DNA of 36,858 nucleotides, taken from IMG/VR virus record IMGVR_UViG_3300047409_000809, positions 1-36,858 of that record; one strand, written 5' to 3'. Under the pieces are notes generated by a model. That model worked only from the letters and a program-made list of their open reading frames with translations, had not been told where the DNA came from and made no database searches. The position numbers and the translations under genes were made by a program. Shown in pieces: positions 19,386 to 28,203 of the stretch (position 1 is the first letter of the stretch; each line of letters begins with the position of its first letter). Origin of the DNA: a virus.

Positions 19386-22300
19386 TCAGGTCACCGTCGG
19401 GATTTCCACGCCATAGCCGATGGCGTGGTAGTCGAAGGTCCGGCTGATCACGGCGCCGGCGGCGGACTTGGCCAGGAACGTCGCCCCGCCGGCGCTGCTC
19501 GACACCACCTGCAGGGTCTCGCCGGTGGCGATGTTGGCGTTGGAGACGGTCACCGCCTTCAGCGCCTTGAAGGGCGGCTCGAACGGCACGAACAGGCCGC
19601 CCGGCGCGGTGCCGGTCAAAAGGTTCTTCTCGGCGACGTGGCGGTCGGTCATGTCGACGACGACGCCGAGGCGCGACACCGCCGGCGAGATGCGCCCGTC
19701 GGCGGAACCGTCGAGCCAGATGCCGAACTCGAAGGCGCGGGCGCTCTGGTCGGCGATCGAGAAGACGATCCAGTCCGACCACAGCGCCCCCGAGGCGCCG
19801 GGGTCGTCGGCGGTCCAGCGGTAGACCGGCCGCACGCCCCACTGGCTCGGGTCGGTCGAATCGAGCGCCGGAACGTCGGCGAGCGTCGTCCATGTGTCCA
19901 TCGTATCGCCGATGGAGTTGCCCGCCGCGAGCACCACCGCGGTCAGCCGGCTGGTATAGACGGCACCGAGGTCGAGGTCGCCGGCGAACTGGTAGAAGCC
20001 GGTGACGCCGTAGAGCCCGCCGGAATCGACGGTCAGCTCGAGCAGGCTGCCGCTCACCGTCGTGCCGCTGTGCACGCCGGCGAAGGCCGGGTCCTCGTCG
20101 ATCGCCTCGACGACGTTGGGCAGGCTGGTCGCCTGCACGAAGGAGATCGCCGCGCCGGCGTTGACCGACTCGATGCCGGAGAAGGTCACCGCCTTGACGC
20201 TGAATGTCCCCGGCCGCGCCGGGATCTCGGCATAGTTGGTGACGACCAGCGCGATCTCGAGCGACGAGCCCCAGGTCGCGCTGCCGTCGGTCACCGGGGA
20301 GAACTTCACGACGTAGTGGCTGAGGTTGAGCGCCGCGACCGGCACCCACGAAATGCGGGTCACGTCGCCCCTGGTCACCACGACGACACCGGTCGGGTCG
20401 GGCGGCGGCACCAGGAGGCCGAGGAGGAACACGGTGTCGCTCTCGACCCAGGTCGAGGCGGACCCGTCGGCGAACAGCGAGCGCACCCGGAAGCGCCAGG
20501 CGCCCGCCTCGAGGTCGTCGCGCTCGGCGACGAGGTGCGGCGCCGCCACCACGGCGAAGCCGGTCCAGTCGCCCGACGCGTCGACGTCGAGCATGCCGAA
20601 CTCGAAGGCGCGGATGGTGCCGACCCGGGGCACCTGGACGGTCAGCTGGGCGAGCGCCTTGGTGGCGATGCCCGAGCCGGCGAGCCGCTCCGAGACGGTG
20701 AGCGATTGCGGCGTCAGGCTGTACGGATCCGGCGGCTGGGTGATGCCGGGGTCGTAGGCCGGGATCTCGCCGGTGTCGGCGTCGTCGATCGCGGGCGCGT
20801 CGTCGACCAGGGTGAGCTGCGCCGAGAGGTCCGGCCCGGGTCGGACGTCGAGGACGCGATAGTCCCGCGTCACCCGGTCGGTCTCGCCGAAGGAGAAGAG
20901 GTCGCCCGGCTCGGGCATGTCGGTCGAGAGATCGGGGTCGAGCGCGATCGTGTCGGTCTCGTTGGCGGTGTTGAAGACGACCCGGATCAGCGCGGAGCCG
21001 TCGGCCAGGCGGAAGCGCACCTGGTAGGCGCTGCCGACCTCCATCAGGACCCGGCTGTCGACCGTGACGGTCTGCGCCAGCCCGTCGACCGATTTCACCC
21101 GGCCGTAGCCGGTGCCGACGAGGAGGACGTCGTTGGTCACCGCGACCCGGTCGCCACGCTCGAGGCGAAGCGATTCGGCATCGGCGGTGAGCGTATGGGT
21201 CTCCGGCCGGAGCTCGGCCTGCGCCAGGAAGAAGCGGCCGTGCCGCCAGACGTTCTGCGACCGGGTGACGCCGGGGACCTCGATCGCCTCGAACACCGTG
21301 GCGTTGCCGGCGTTGTAGCCGTCGGCATAGACGATGCGCTGGTCCTCGTTCCAGCCGCGGTCCTGGTTGATGAAGCGGATGCGGAGGCCGTGCGGCATCT
21401 CGCGATAGGACCGCTGCGTCGAGAATCCCGAGAAATTGCGCGGCGTGAAGTGCCAGGCGGTGACGTCGGAGCGCCGCGGGAAGCTCACTCCCCACTTGCC
21501 GTTGCGGAGCGCCACCGTCGCGCGGCCGGCCGCGGCGATGTCGGCGAGGGCCTCGCGCACGCTCCGGTTCTCCGAGATCACGGCATTATAGGAATAGTCG
21601 TTGGCGACGCAGTCCCGCCACCAGTCCTCGAGGCTGGCAAGGTCGAGCTGGGCGTCGCTCCGCGGCCGCGCATTGGCCGGCCCCTGCAACACCTGGCGGA
21701 ACAGGTCGGCCGGGTTGCGCGAGATGACGTTGGCATGCCAGGCGCTGCCGTCATAGCCCTCTGCCACCACCGACTCGGCGACCAGGTTGAGCGTGTTGAT
21801 GATCCCGTTGAGCTGGTCGGTGGCGCGGATGCGGAGCGCGATCAGGGCCAGCTTCTTCGGAAAATTGACCGGGTGGCCGTGGGTGAAGCTCCGCAGCGCG
21901 ATCCACTGGATGGCCTCGGCGACGGTATCGGCGCCGCTGTATTCCGCCGTCTGCTTGCGCACCTGGACGTCGTATTGCGCCCGCGTCACGTCGAAGCGGT
22001 CGCCGCGGCGGACCGTGTCGCGCGAGCGGGTGAAGACGATGTCGGGCCGGTCGGTCCAGGAGACGTCGCCGACCTTGCGGTAGCGGACGTTGACCGTGAC
22101 CGGTCGGTCGGCGTACTTGCCGGTCAAGTGGTCATAGCGGAAGACGCCGTTGACCGCGACCAGGTCGAGCGAGATCTGGTCGGCGTCGGTGTCGGTCCGC
22201 CGCTGGACGAAGCCGTCGGTGGCGAGGAGGTTGACGGCGAGCTCGGTCTCGCTCGGGATCACAGGGAAGAGCGACGTCGCCGCATCGGTGGCGTAACCCT

Positions 22301-23066
22301 CGCGGACCTGGCTGTCGACCTCCTCGAACGCCGTCAGCGGGGTCTCGCCGATCTTGATCTGGCTGATCGCGAGCGGCCCGTAGCCGACGCAGAAGAGAAG
22401 GTTGAGGAACTGCTTCTGCCCGGAGAAGAAGGTATAGGGCCGCGCCGCATAGAACGGCGACAGCCGGTGGCGGCCGAGGACGACGGGGATGGTCTCCCAC
22501 GGCCGCGCCTCGTTCTGCGCCCCGGCGAGCATCGGCAGCCCGCGCGAGGCCCGGCTGTCCCCGCTGCCGCTGGCGATCCGCGGCGGCCGGATCGGCACCA
22601 GCGCATTGATCAGGAGCGACCCGCCGATGGTGATGGCGCCGCCGACCAGGGCAGCGCCGACCGAGCCGATGATCGGCCCGAGGATCGGCACGACGAACAG
22701 CGCCGCGATCGCCAGGGCGAGGAACAATCCGGAGCGCAGCGTCTTGTCGTCGCCGGCGACCGGCCGGAACACCACGACGGTGCCGGGCTTCGGCCGGACC
22801 CGCGCCCAGTGCTCGCGCGGCACCCTGACATCGCCGACCGAGGCGACGATCATCTCGCGCGGCCAGTCGTGCCGCGCCTCGATCAGGGCCAGGTCGAGCG
22901 TCTCGGCAATGGTCAGCCCGGCCGGCACCTCGATCTGCCGCAGCTCGTTGCATAAGACATGGTTCGACCCGACGACGCGGACGGTCGCCGCCGGCGTAGG
23001 GCGGAATAGCCGCTCTTCGCGGCGTATTCCGCCTACTTCCGAACCACTATCCGGCCAGCGCACCAT
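19386..23066 (-). CDS. Tail tip / host specificity protein (gpJ-like hub)
   Basis: 1226 residues, the largest gene here. It contains a short hydrophobic hairpin (FLALAIAALFVVPILGPIIG), the TipJ-like hub region (WETIPVVLGRHRLSPFYAAR, GYGPLAISQIKIGETPL, RSFTHGHPVNFPKKLALIAL, YNAVISENRSVREALADIAA) and fibronectin-like domains (PDPTGVVVVTRGDVTRISWV). It forms the baseplate hub and connects to fibres. Residues about 8-24 (GSEVGGIRREERLFRP) are encoded by a family A palindrome. ATG 23066 is the likeliest start; TTG 23081 is possible and no start lies after the repeat. Confidence 0.88.
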   Translation of the reverse strand: MVRWPDSGSEVGGIRREERLFRPTPAATVRVVGSNHVLCNELRQIEVPAGLTIAETLDLALIEARHDWPREMIVASVGDVRVPREHWARVRPKPGTVVVFRPVAGDDKTLRSGLFLALAIAALFVVPILGPIIGSVGAALVGGAITIGGSLLINALVPIRPPRIASGSGDSRASRGLPMLAGAQNEARPWETIPVVLGRHRLSPFYAARPYTFFSGQKQFLNLLFCVGYGPLAISQIKIGETPLTAFEEVDSQVREGYATDAATSLFPVIPSETELAVNLLATDGFVQRRTDTDADQISLDLVAVNGVFRYDHLTGKYADRPVTVNVRYRKVGDVSWTDRPDIVFTRSRDTVRRGDRFDVTRAQYDVQVRKQTAEYSGADTVAEAIQWIALRSFTHGHPVNFPKKLALIALRIRATDQLNGIINTLNLVAESVVAEGYDGSAWHANVISRNPADLFRQVLQGPANARPRSDAQLDLASLEDWWRDCVANDYSYNAVISENRSVREALADIAAAGRATVALRNGKWGVSFPRRSDVTAWHFTPRNFSGFSTQRSYREMPHGLRIRFINQDRGWNEDQRIVYADGYNAGNATVFEAIEVPGVTRSQNVWRHGRFFLAQAELRPETHTLTADAESLRLERGDRVAVTNDVLLVGTGYGRVKSVDGLAQTVTVDSRVLMEVGSAYQVRFRLADGSALIRVVFNTANETDTIALDPDLSTDMPEPGDLFSFGETDRVTRDYRVLDVRPGPDLSAQLTLVDDAPAIDDADTGEIPAYDPGITQPPDPYSLTPQSLTVSERLAGSGIATKALAQLTVQVPRVGTIRAFEFGMLDVDASGDWTGFAVVAAPHLVAERDDLEAGAWRFRVRSLFADGSASTWVESDTVFLLGLLVPPPDPTGVVVVTRGDVTRISWVPVAALNLSHYVVKFSPVTDGSATWGSSLEIALVVTNYAEIPARPGTFSVKAVTFSGIESVNAGAAISFVQATSLPNVVEAIDEDPAFAGVHSGTTVSGSLLELTVDSGGLYGVTGFYQFAGDLDLGAVYTSRLTAVVLAAGNSIGDTMDTWTTLADVPALDSTDPSQWGVRPVYRWTADDPGASGALWSDWIVFSIADQSARAFEFGIWLDGSADGRISPAVSRLGVVVDMTDRHVAEKNLLTGTAPGGLFVPFEPPFKALKAVTVSNANIATGETLQVVSSSAGGATFLAKSAAGAVISRTFDYHAIGYGVEIPTVT
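22996..23036. repeat. REP-like palindrome, family A, inside the hub gene
   Basis: Forty-one bases from GTAGGGCGGAATAGCCGC to GCGTATTCCGCCTAC. Identical to the inverse of 25036-25076. It is translated as the N-terminal tail of the gpJ-like protein. Confidence 0.85.
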
Positions 23067-23460
23067 GTCGATAGAATCCAACGATGCGCCCCTCGAACAG
23101 ACCCGACCGGTAGCGGTCGATGCGCGCCGCGGCGCCGGAATAGGTGTGCAGCATCAATCCGCGCCGGACGACCACGCCGAGATGGCTCGCATGCCGCCCC
23201 TCGCGCATCAGGACGGCATCGAGCCGCCGCTCCGCTCCCGCCGGCAAGGCCTGCCAGGCGCCGATGTGCCCGCGGATCAGCTCGGCATTGGCGGCCGCCT
23301 CGGCGACGGACCCGTACAGCTCGTCATAGCTCGGCAGCTCGACGCCAGCGGCCTGCTGCAGCGCCAGGCGGACCAGCCCCCAGCAATCGCAGCCGGCGCG
23401 CGTGCGCCCGCGGGCCGCGAACGGGATGCCGAGGAGCTGCTCGAGCGGCTCGGCGCTCAC
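23047..23460 (-). CDS. NlpC/P60 family tail peptidase
   Basis: 137 residues from GTG 23460. Catalytic Cys in AGCDCWGLVRLALQQ, followed by PSYDELYGSV and the His in RHASHLGVVVRRG, the classic phage tail-assembly NlpC/P60 order directly upstream of gpJ. It probably cuts peptidoglycan peptide bonds during DNA entry. The end YRSGLFEGRIVGFYRH is typical of the subfamily. It overlaps the hub gene by 20 bp. Confidence 0.85.
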   Translation of the reverse strand: MSAEPLEQLLGIPFAARGRTRAGCDCWGLVRLALQQAAGVELPSYDELYGSVAEAAANAELIRGHIGAWQALPAGAERRLDAVLMREGRHASHLGVVVRRGLMLHTYSGAAARIDRYRSGLFEGRIVGFYRHGALAG

Positions 23461-23468
23461 CGGCCCGC

Positions 23469-23756
23469 CTACTTCAACCGCCCTTCCCGATTGAGGCGGG
23501 CGAGCACCTTCTGCGCCGGCCCTCCCCATAGATCGGGAGCGATGCACGGGAATTTCGGGTCTTCTTCGCAGTGACGGCAGCGGCTGAGCGGATAGCGGCA
23601 GAGCTCCTGCGCGATCATCGTGAAGGTCTGTCCACGCGCCGCGACGCGCTCGAGCTCGACCGCCATCGGGGCAATCTCGGCGACAGGAGGCGGAGGGGAC
23701 ACTCCCTCGATGGCCGCGGCCACTGCCGTCGTCAGGCGTGCGTCAACGTCCGACAT
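23469..23756 (-). CDS. Small tail-module hypothetical protein
   Basis: 95 residues from ATG 23756. Contains a Cys/His group (LCRYPLSRCRHCEEDPKFPC) that could bind metal, and a helical start (DARLTTAVAAAIEGVSPPPP). Sits where tail-assembly or hub-chaperone proteins are found upstream of NlpC/P60. No family recognised. Confidence 0.5.
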   Translation of the reverse strand: MSDVDARLTTAVAAAIEGVSPPPPVAEIAPMAVELERVAARGQTFTMIAQELCRYPLSRCRHCEEDPKFPCIAPDLWGGPAQKVLARLNREGRLK

Positions 23757-23935
23757 GCTCGCTTCTCCGCACTCTGCCGCGCCAGGTCGAGATCGTAGGG
23801 ACCGGCGCATTCTCCCTGGCGCAAGATCACCATCCAGCCGAACCGGTCGCGCCCGACGCAGGCGAGGCGGCGCGCTCGCTTGCCCCGGGCGATCAGCCAC
23901 CAGCTGCCGCACCGGTACTTCCACCTCAGGCGCAC
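23732..23935 (-). CDS. Small basic hypothetical protein
   Basis: 67 residues from GTG 23935. Rich in Arg and Trp (VRLRWKYRCGSWWLIARGKR, RDRFGWMVILRQGE) with several Cys. Overlaps both neighbours by short out-of-frame stretches (10 and 25 bp). Weakly supported by density alone. Confidence 0.4.
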   Translation of the reverse strand: MRLRWKYRCGSWWLIARGKRARRLACVGRDRFGWMVILRQGECAGPYDLDLARQSAEKRACRTLTHA

Positions 23936-24417
23936 TTGTCGCGTTTTCCCTTGAGGTCCCCGCGCGCGCAGATCACTGTCCCGGTCGCCGCATCGAAGCT
24001 GCGATAGTTCTTGCGGCACCACGCCGCCTGGTCTCGCGAGCCCGCGACGTATCCGGAGACCGACTGCCGGTTACAGACGTGCGGCGACAGCTTCGGAGGC
24101 GCGGACGGACGTGCCGGCGGCACCGGTGCGGCCTCGTCGGCGGGATCCGTGGCCGGGACGCTGCCGATCTCCGGCGGCGTCGCGTCTGGCAAGGGCGTCG
24201 CCGCGTCGGGCAACACGCTCTTCAGCGCCGGCAGGCCATCGGCCGGCAGCGTCGGCGTCTCGTCGGCGTTGAGGCAACCCGTATAGGCCCTGACCCAGAC
24301 GTAGCGGATGACGGAATCGGTCAGCATCCGCGCGAATGGGCGGCACACCGCAGGATCGGCCGCACAAACCGATGACGACCACGCGATCGCGATCGCGAGG
24401 ACGAGGAAGCTCTTCAT
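23926..24417 (-). CDS. Secreted Cys-rich hypothetical protein
   Basis: 163 residues. Clear signal peptide (KSFLVLAIAIAWSSSVCAAD) with cleavage after CAA or nearby. The mature part has paired Cys at both ends around a Pro/Ala/Asp-rich centre; the C-terminal block (SPHVCNRQSVSGYVAGSRDQ) is probably a small disulfide domain. GGAA precedes ATG 24417. A secreted protein in the tail operon is unusual; it could be a lysis, spanin-like or lysogenic-conversion product. No family recognised. Confidence 0.6.
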   Translation of the reverse strand: MKSFLVLAIAIAWSSSVCAADPAVCRPFARMLTDSVIRYVWVRAYTGCLNADETPTLPADGLPALKSVLPDAATPLPDATPPEIGSVPATDPADEAAPVPPARPSAPPKLSPHVCNRQSVSGYVAGSRDQAAWCRKNYRSFDAATGTVICARGDLKGKRDKCA

Positions 24418-24429
24418 CGGAATTTCCTT

Positions 24430-24467
24430 GATCCCGGTCGCGCCCAAGCGGGCGCTCCTCGCCTCTT
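24430..24467. repeat. Dispersed repeat, family B, copy 3
   Basis: Begins GATCCCGGTCGCGCCC and ends GCTCCTCGCCTCTT with a GCGCCC/GGGCGC stem at the centre. It fills the gap between the DUF1833 gene and the secreted protein gene. Confidence 0.65.
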
Positions 24468-24468
24468 G

Positions 24469-24969
24469 TCAATGCAGCGCCGGGAAGCTCGCCGGGTCGA
24501 ACGTCCCGGCCGGGAACGGCTCCTTGTCGAGCGCGTCGATGGTCAGGGTCAGCTGCACCGCGGCGGCGTCCCAGCTCGCGTCGGTCAGGTCGAGGACCGG
24601 CAGCGTCATGCCGACCGTGTCGGGGTCGGAGGCGACGACGAGCTCCATGGTCACGCTCGCCGGCGTCGACACCGAGCGGAGGAGCGTGATCTGCTCGCGG
24701 CCGACGTTCGACACCCTGACCCCGGCCCGTTGCGGCGCCCCGTCGGCATCGTCGGGGAGGGTGATCTCCATCGGCACGAAGATGAAGTCATCGCCGCGGC
24801 TCGCCGTCTTGTAGATCAGCGGCGTGTCGCTGACCCTCTCCGTCGGGTCGGACGAGAAGCGCAGCGGCTCGGCGAGCACGGCATGGTCGATCGTCACCAG
24901 CATGACGAAGACCTCGCCGGTATCCTGCCCGGTCAGCGCAAGGATCATCGCCGGCGTCAGAGAGCGCAT
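24469..24969 (-). CDS. DUF1833 family phage tail protein
   Basis: 166 residues. Family pattern: GEVFVMLVTIDHAVLAEPLR, RVSDTPLIYKTASRGDDFIF, PMEITLPDD, SVTMELVVASDPDTV. DUF1833 proteins are found downstream of tape measures in lambda-like tails and probably form part of the distal tail. Starts at ATG 24969, beside the family A palindrome pair. Confidence 0.85.
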   Translation of the reverse strand: MRSLTPAMILALTGQDTGEVFVMLVTIDHAVLAEPLRFSSDPTERVSDTPLIYKTASRGDDFIFVPMEITLPDDADGAPQRAGVRVSNVGREQITLLRSVSTPASVTMELVVASDPDTVGMTLPVLDLTDASWDAAAVQLTLTIDALDKEPFPAGTFDPASFPALH

Positions 24970-24978
24970 GGGGACCTC

Positions 24979-25076
24979 GTAGGGCGGATTAGCGCCTTTT
25001 CGGCGCGTAATCCGCCTACTTGGAGCGGTGATGAAGTAGGCGGAATACGCCGCGAAGAGCGGCTATTCCGCCCTAC
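24979..25076. repeat. Family A palindromes, head-to-head pair
   Basis: Copy 24979-25019 (GTAGGGCGGATTAGCG...) and an inverted copy 25036-25076 are separated by 16 bp, filling the gap between the DUF1833 gene and the next tail gene. The second copy is identical to 22996-23036 in the opposite direction. A pair of opposed REP-like units resembles a BIME. Confidence 0.8.
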
Positions 25077-25081
25077 GCGCC

Positions 25082-25441
25082 TTACGGCAGGACCTCGAGC
25101 TGCAGCGTGGCGAGCCAGTGGCCGCGGCCGGCCCGGCTCATCTCGGGCAGCGCGTCGGCGAAGCGCACGAGGAGGTCGCCCGAGCCGCCGTCCGGGTCGC
25201 GGAAGGTGAACGTGCCGGTGCCGCCGAGGAGGGTCACCTTGACGAAGGTCGTCAGCGTGGCGCGCTGCGCCGCCGTGAGGAGGAGCTGCCCGCTCAGCTG
25301 ATCGGAGACCGCCGAGGTCCGCGCCCGGCTCTTGCCGGGGCCGGCGTCCATCGGCGTGCGCAGCCGCCCGTCGCCGATCTGCCAGGCGACGGTGTCCGGC
25401 AATAGGCACTGCGGCAGGTCGTCGGGCCAAGCTTCCGCCAT
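25082..25441 (-). CDS. Phage tail protein, distal tail-like
   Basis: 119 residues from ATG 25441. Reads WPDDLPQCLLPDTVAWQIGD, RTPMDAGPGKSRARTSAVSD, LTTFVKVTLLGGTGTFTFRD, the usual pattern of the small minor tail protein just after the tape measure in alphaproteobacterial siphoviruses. Likely a structural component of the tail tip; exact homologue is not named. Confidence 0.65.
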   Translation of the reverse strand: MAEAWPDDLPQCLLPDTVAWQIGDGRLRTPMDAGPGKSRARTSAVSDQLSGQLLLTAAQRATLTTFVKVTLLGGTGTFTFRDPDGGSGDLLVRFADALPEMSRAGRGHWLATLQLEVLP

Positions 25442-25445
25442 CGGC

Positions 25446-27155
25446 TCACCGCCTCACGGTCGAGAGGCCTGCGCCGCGCACCTGGAGCATCTTCGATATC
25501 CGCGACGACGGGTCGTGCCCCTTGGCCGCGACGATCTCGTCGATGGTCACGTCGAGCCGCATGCCGCCGCCGGGCGTCTGGCTCTTCTTCTGGCTGACGC
25601 TGGCATTGGCGTTGTTGATCACGTTGACCACGACGCCGCCGCCGGCGCCGCCGCGGCCGGTGCCGATGACGCCCGCGGTCCGCGGCACGAAGATCTCGGC
25701 GCCGCGCTCGCCGACCACGACCGGCTTGCCGGCCGAGACGGAGCCGCCCGAGGCGAAGAGCTGGCCATTGGCGCCGCCGAGCGTCCCGGCCGAACCGAGC
25801 AGGCCGGCCACAATCTTGTCGAAGCCGGTATCGAGGAGCTTGTCGGTGATGCGGTCGAGGACATCGCCGACGGATTCGAGCACGCTCTTGCCCTCGCGCA
25901 GGTCGCCGACGAAGGTCGACAGCGCCGTCCGCGCCACGTCGCGGAACAGGTTCATCTTCTCGATCGCCGCGTCCTGCGAAAACGCCAGGTCATCGACGCT
26001 CGCGGTCGCATCCCGCGTGATCCTGTCGAACTCGCTCAGTGCCGGCGCCGCCCTGCCGCCGGCGGCGGCGCCAACCCGCTCATATGAGGCAGCCACATCG
26101 TCTACTGCCGTCCGGTGTCGCTGCAAGTCGGTCGTGGCCGCATCGATCGAGCTGGTTCCGCTCGTCGTCTGCTGTCCCCCGGGCATGGCCAGAGGTGCTT
26201 TGCCAGCCTCCTGGTTTCTCTTCAGCAGCGCGCGGTCGGCATCGCTGAAGAGGACCACCCCGCCCGGGTTCAAGAACGCTTTCTTGACCGCGCTGGCCGC
26301 GTCGATCAGGAGGTTGACCTCCTTGAGCGTCGTCGACACGAATGCCGAGATTTGAGCGGCGAGCTGCTCGAAACTCTGCTGGAATTCGCTCGACGTAAGG
26401 AACTTGACCAGGTCCTGCAGGGCGGGCACGAACGCCTCCGCAATGACCGCCTCCCCCTTGACCCATAGCGCGTTGAGGATATCGAGCTGGTCCCCCGCGT
26501 CCTGCAGGGCGGCCACAGTCTCGTTGCTGATGACGAGCCCCAGCCTCTCGGCGCTCTCCCGCTGCCGGTCGATCGCCTCGGCCCCGAGGGCGGCCACCTG
26601 TGCAAGCTGCGTCCCGGCCTTGCCGAAGACGTTCATCAGCTGGGCGTTCCGCTCCAGCGGGTTCTGTATCCTGCCGATGCGGTCGAGGAGCACCGTGAAC
26701 ACCTCGTCCGGCGACTTGCTCCTGAGGTCGTCGAACGACAGGCCGAGCTGCTGCAGGACGGCGAGAGCATCCTTCCCCCCGGCGCTTGCCTGGGCCATGA
26801 ACTTGGTAAGCCCCCGGAAGCCGGCGGCGATGTCCTCCGTCGAGGCGCCGTTCTGCTGGGCAACGAACGTGAACTGCTGCAGTTGCTCGGCTGTGATGCC
26901 GAGCTTCTCCGACAGGTCCCCGATCGCCTCGCCCGCCTCGATGCCTGCCTTGACGATCCGCGTGAGCCCAGCCACCGAGAGCCCGGCGCCAAGCAGCCCC
27001 ATCGCCTTATTGACCGCACCGGGGAGCTTGTTGAACGTCGACTGGATCCGCGATGACGCGGTCACGGCGCGTTTTTCGGCCTGCGCCATCTTCTTCTCGA
27101 AGTCGGTGATCCGGCCCTCGAGCTTGACCAGGAGCGTCTCTACCTCGGTACCCAT
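25446..27155 (-). CDS. Tail tape measure protein
   Basis: 569 residues, short for the family, predicting a fairly short tail. The N-terminus is a coiled coil (LLVKLEGRITDFEKKMAQAE). The middle has the TMP pattern (DLSEKLGITAEQLQQFTFVA, FRGLTKFMAQASAGG, FTVLLDRIGRIQNPLERNAQ). The C-terminus has LFASGGSVSAGKPVVVGERG and AEIFVPRTAG, typical of lambda-like TMPs. It follows the tail chaperones with a TGATG junction. Confidence 0.9.
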   Translation of the reverse strand: MGTEVETLLVKLEGRITDFEKKMAQAEKRAVTASSRIQSTFNKLPGAVNKAMGLLGAGLSVAGLTRIVKAGIEAGEAIGDLSEKLGITAEQLQQFTFVAQQNGASTEDIAAGFRGLTKFMAQASAGGKDALAVLQQLGLSFDDLRSKSPDEVFTVLLDRIGRIQNPLERNAQLMNVFGKAGTQLAQVAALGAEAIDRQRESAERLGLVISNETVAALQDAGDQLDILNALWVKGEAVIAEAFVPALQDLVKFLTSSEFQQSFEQLAAQISAFVSTTLKEVNLLIDAASAVKKAFLNPGGVVLFSDADRALLKRNQEAGKAPLAMPGGQQTTSGTSSIDAATTDLQRHRTAVDDVAASYERVGAAAGGRAAPALSEFDRITRDATASVDDLAFSQDAAIEKMNLFRDVARTALSTFVGDLREGKSVLESVGDVLDRITDKLLDTGFDKIVAGLLGSAGTLGGANGQLFASGGSVSAGKPVVVGERGAEIFVPRTAGVIGTGRGGAGGGVVVNVINNANASVSQKKSQTPGGGMRLDVTIDEIVAAKGHDPSSRISKMLQVRGAGLSTVRR

Positions 27156-27397
27156 CAGTGATAGATCCTCGCGTGCCGCTCGATCATCTCGTCGAACTTC
27201 TCGTTGCTCGGCGGATCCGGCATCTCTTCCTCGTCGCTATGGGCGCGCCGCCAACCCTCGACGCAGGCCGAGAATTCCCACAGCGACATCCCGTCGACTT
27301 GCGCCGGGGTGAAGCCGATCACTGCGCCAGCGCCGTAGATGGCGGCGAAGGCGAGTCTCCCATGGGGGAGGGGCGCGTCGGCCTTCGCCGCCCGGCT
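27155..27397 (-). CDS. Tail assembly chaperone, frameshifted T part
   Basis: About 80 residues read in the -1 frame after the slip at 27397-27403. The body is LAFAAIYGAGAVIGFTPAQV and MSLWEFSACVEGWRRAH, the usual second chaperone before the tape measure, ending in an acidic helix (NEKFDEMIERHARIYH). No ATG with a ribosome site precedes the conserved part, so it is probably made only as a 195-residue fusion with the upstream chaperone, as G-T is in lambda. It ends overlapping the TMP start. Confidence 0.75.
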   Translation of the reverse strand, partial: SRAAKADAPLPHGRLAFAAIYGAGAVIGFTPAQVDGMSLWEFSACVEGWRRAHSDEEEMPDPPSNEKFDEMIERHARIYH

Positions 27398-27741
27398 TTT
27401 CCCGGGCTGTCCTCCTCGCTGCCGAAGAGGAGCACGGAGAGGATCGCCTGGGCGAGCGGCACCGATTCGGCGAGCGGCGCGTCGTCGACGTAGCGCGCCA
27501 CCAGTTTCAGCGCCGCGGTCGACGCCATGCCGCCGCCGACCAGCCCGAGCCGGATGGTCTCGCGCACGTCGTCGAGCCGCCAGGTCCCGCCGAGGAGCCG
27601 CTTCAACAGCTCCATCGGCCCGCAATCGGTCTTCTCCTGCAGCTCGCGCAGCTGCCCGATCGCGAGCCGGAATTTTTGGCGCCCGTCGGCCCAGTCGGTC
27701 TCGAGCTCGCCGTGCCGGTTCGCTCTTGCTTCCTCGATCAT
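27319..27741 (-). CDS. Tail assembly chaperone (GTA gp10-like, G part)
   Basis: 140 residues. Reads ANRHGELETDWADGRQKFRL, LKRLLGGTWRLDDVRETIRL, VGGGMASTAALKLVARYVDD, the pattern of Phage_TAC_11 / GTA-family gp10. The last ~25 residues after the slip site are low-complexity (RRRPTRPSPMGDSPSPPSTA), as expected of the unshifted product. It precedes the tape measure, whose folding it would assist. Starts at ATG 27741, ATGA coupled to the tail tube gene. Confidence 0.8.
   Translation of the reverse strand: MIEEARANRHGELETDWADGRQKFRLAIGQLRELQEKTDCGPMELLKRLLGGTWRLDDVRETIRLGLVGGGMASTAALKLVARYVDDAPLAESVPLAQAILSVLLFGSEEDSPGKAGRRRPTRPSPMGDSPSPPSTALAQ
27397..27403 (-). promoter_or_regulatory. Programmed -1 frameshift site GGGAAAA
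   Basis: On the minus strand the zero frame reads G-GGA-AAA, a canonical X-XXY-YYZ heptamer close to lambda's GGGAAAG. Slipping one base back enters the second chaperone frame. A G+C-rich potential hairpin (GGGCG ... CGCCC) begins five bases downstream. Confidence 0.75.
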
Positions 27742-28187
27742 GACGAGGCCGCGGTCCAGGTCACCTCGCCGTCCGAGGCGATCTCGACCTCGAGGGTCGC
27801 CTTCTCACCCTGGTTGCCGGTGATGTTGAACGTCGTCAGCACCGCGGCGAGCGAGAAGTAGCCGCCGCCATTGGCGAGCGACTCGTCGAGCGACACCTGG
27901 ATGTTCTTCGAGGCGCCCGACAGGAACCAGTCCTGCCACTCGTCCTTCGATTCCATGGCGAGCACCCCCGAGCCGGTGATCCCGGCCGAGAGCGCGCTGA
28001 CCACCCGCTCGGTCCAGCTCGGCGCGTCCGGATCGTCGCAGTCCGGGACGTTGAAGTCGTTGGTCGCCGCGCTGAAGTTGATGCCCTTGGCGGTCAGCCC
28101 GCACGGCGCCGCGAAGGTCTCAGGGCTCGCGCCGTCGCCGAGCATGATCAAGAGGTGACTGCCGTTCATCGTGGTCGGTTTGGCCAT
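27738..28187 (-). CDS. Major tail tube protein
   Basis: 149 residues. Pattern of GTA gp9 / TP901-1-type tube proteins: GSHLLIMLGDGASPETFAAP, LTAKGINFSAATNDFNVPDC, FLSGASKNIQVSLDESLANG, AVLTTFNITGNQGEKATLEV. Forms stacked hexameric rings of the tail. Located between the terminator protein gene and the chaperones as in related phages. Confidence 0.85.
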   Translation of the reverse strand: MAKPTTMNGSHLLIMLGDGASPETFAAPCGLTAKGINFSAATNDFNVPDCDDPDAPSWTERVVSALSAGITGSGVLAMESKDEWQDWFLSGASKNIQVSLDESLANGGGYFSLAAVLTTFNITGNQGEKATLEVEIASDGEVTWTAASS

Positions 28188-28203
28188 GGTCTCCTTGCCT
28201 TCT

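Noticed and set aside
18271-21495. 1074-residue reading frame on the minus strand
   Set aside because: Only its last 370 residues (from ATG 19383) look like a protein; the rest is Arg/Ala/Gly-rich shadow of the gpJ-like gene in another frame.
19425-22955. 1176-residue reading frame on the plus strand
   Set aside because: Antisense of the gpJ-like gene with the biased Arg/Gly/Val/Asp make-up typical of high-GC shadow frames and no motif.
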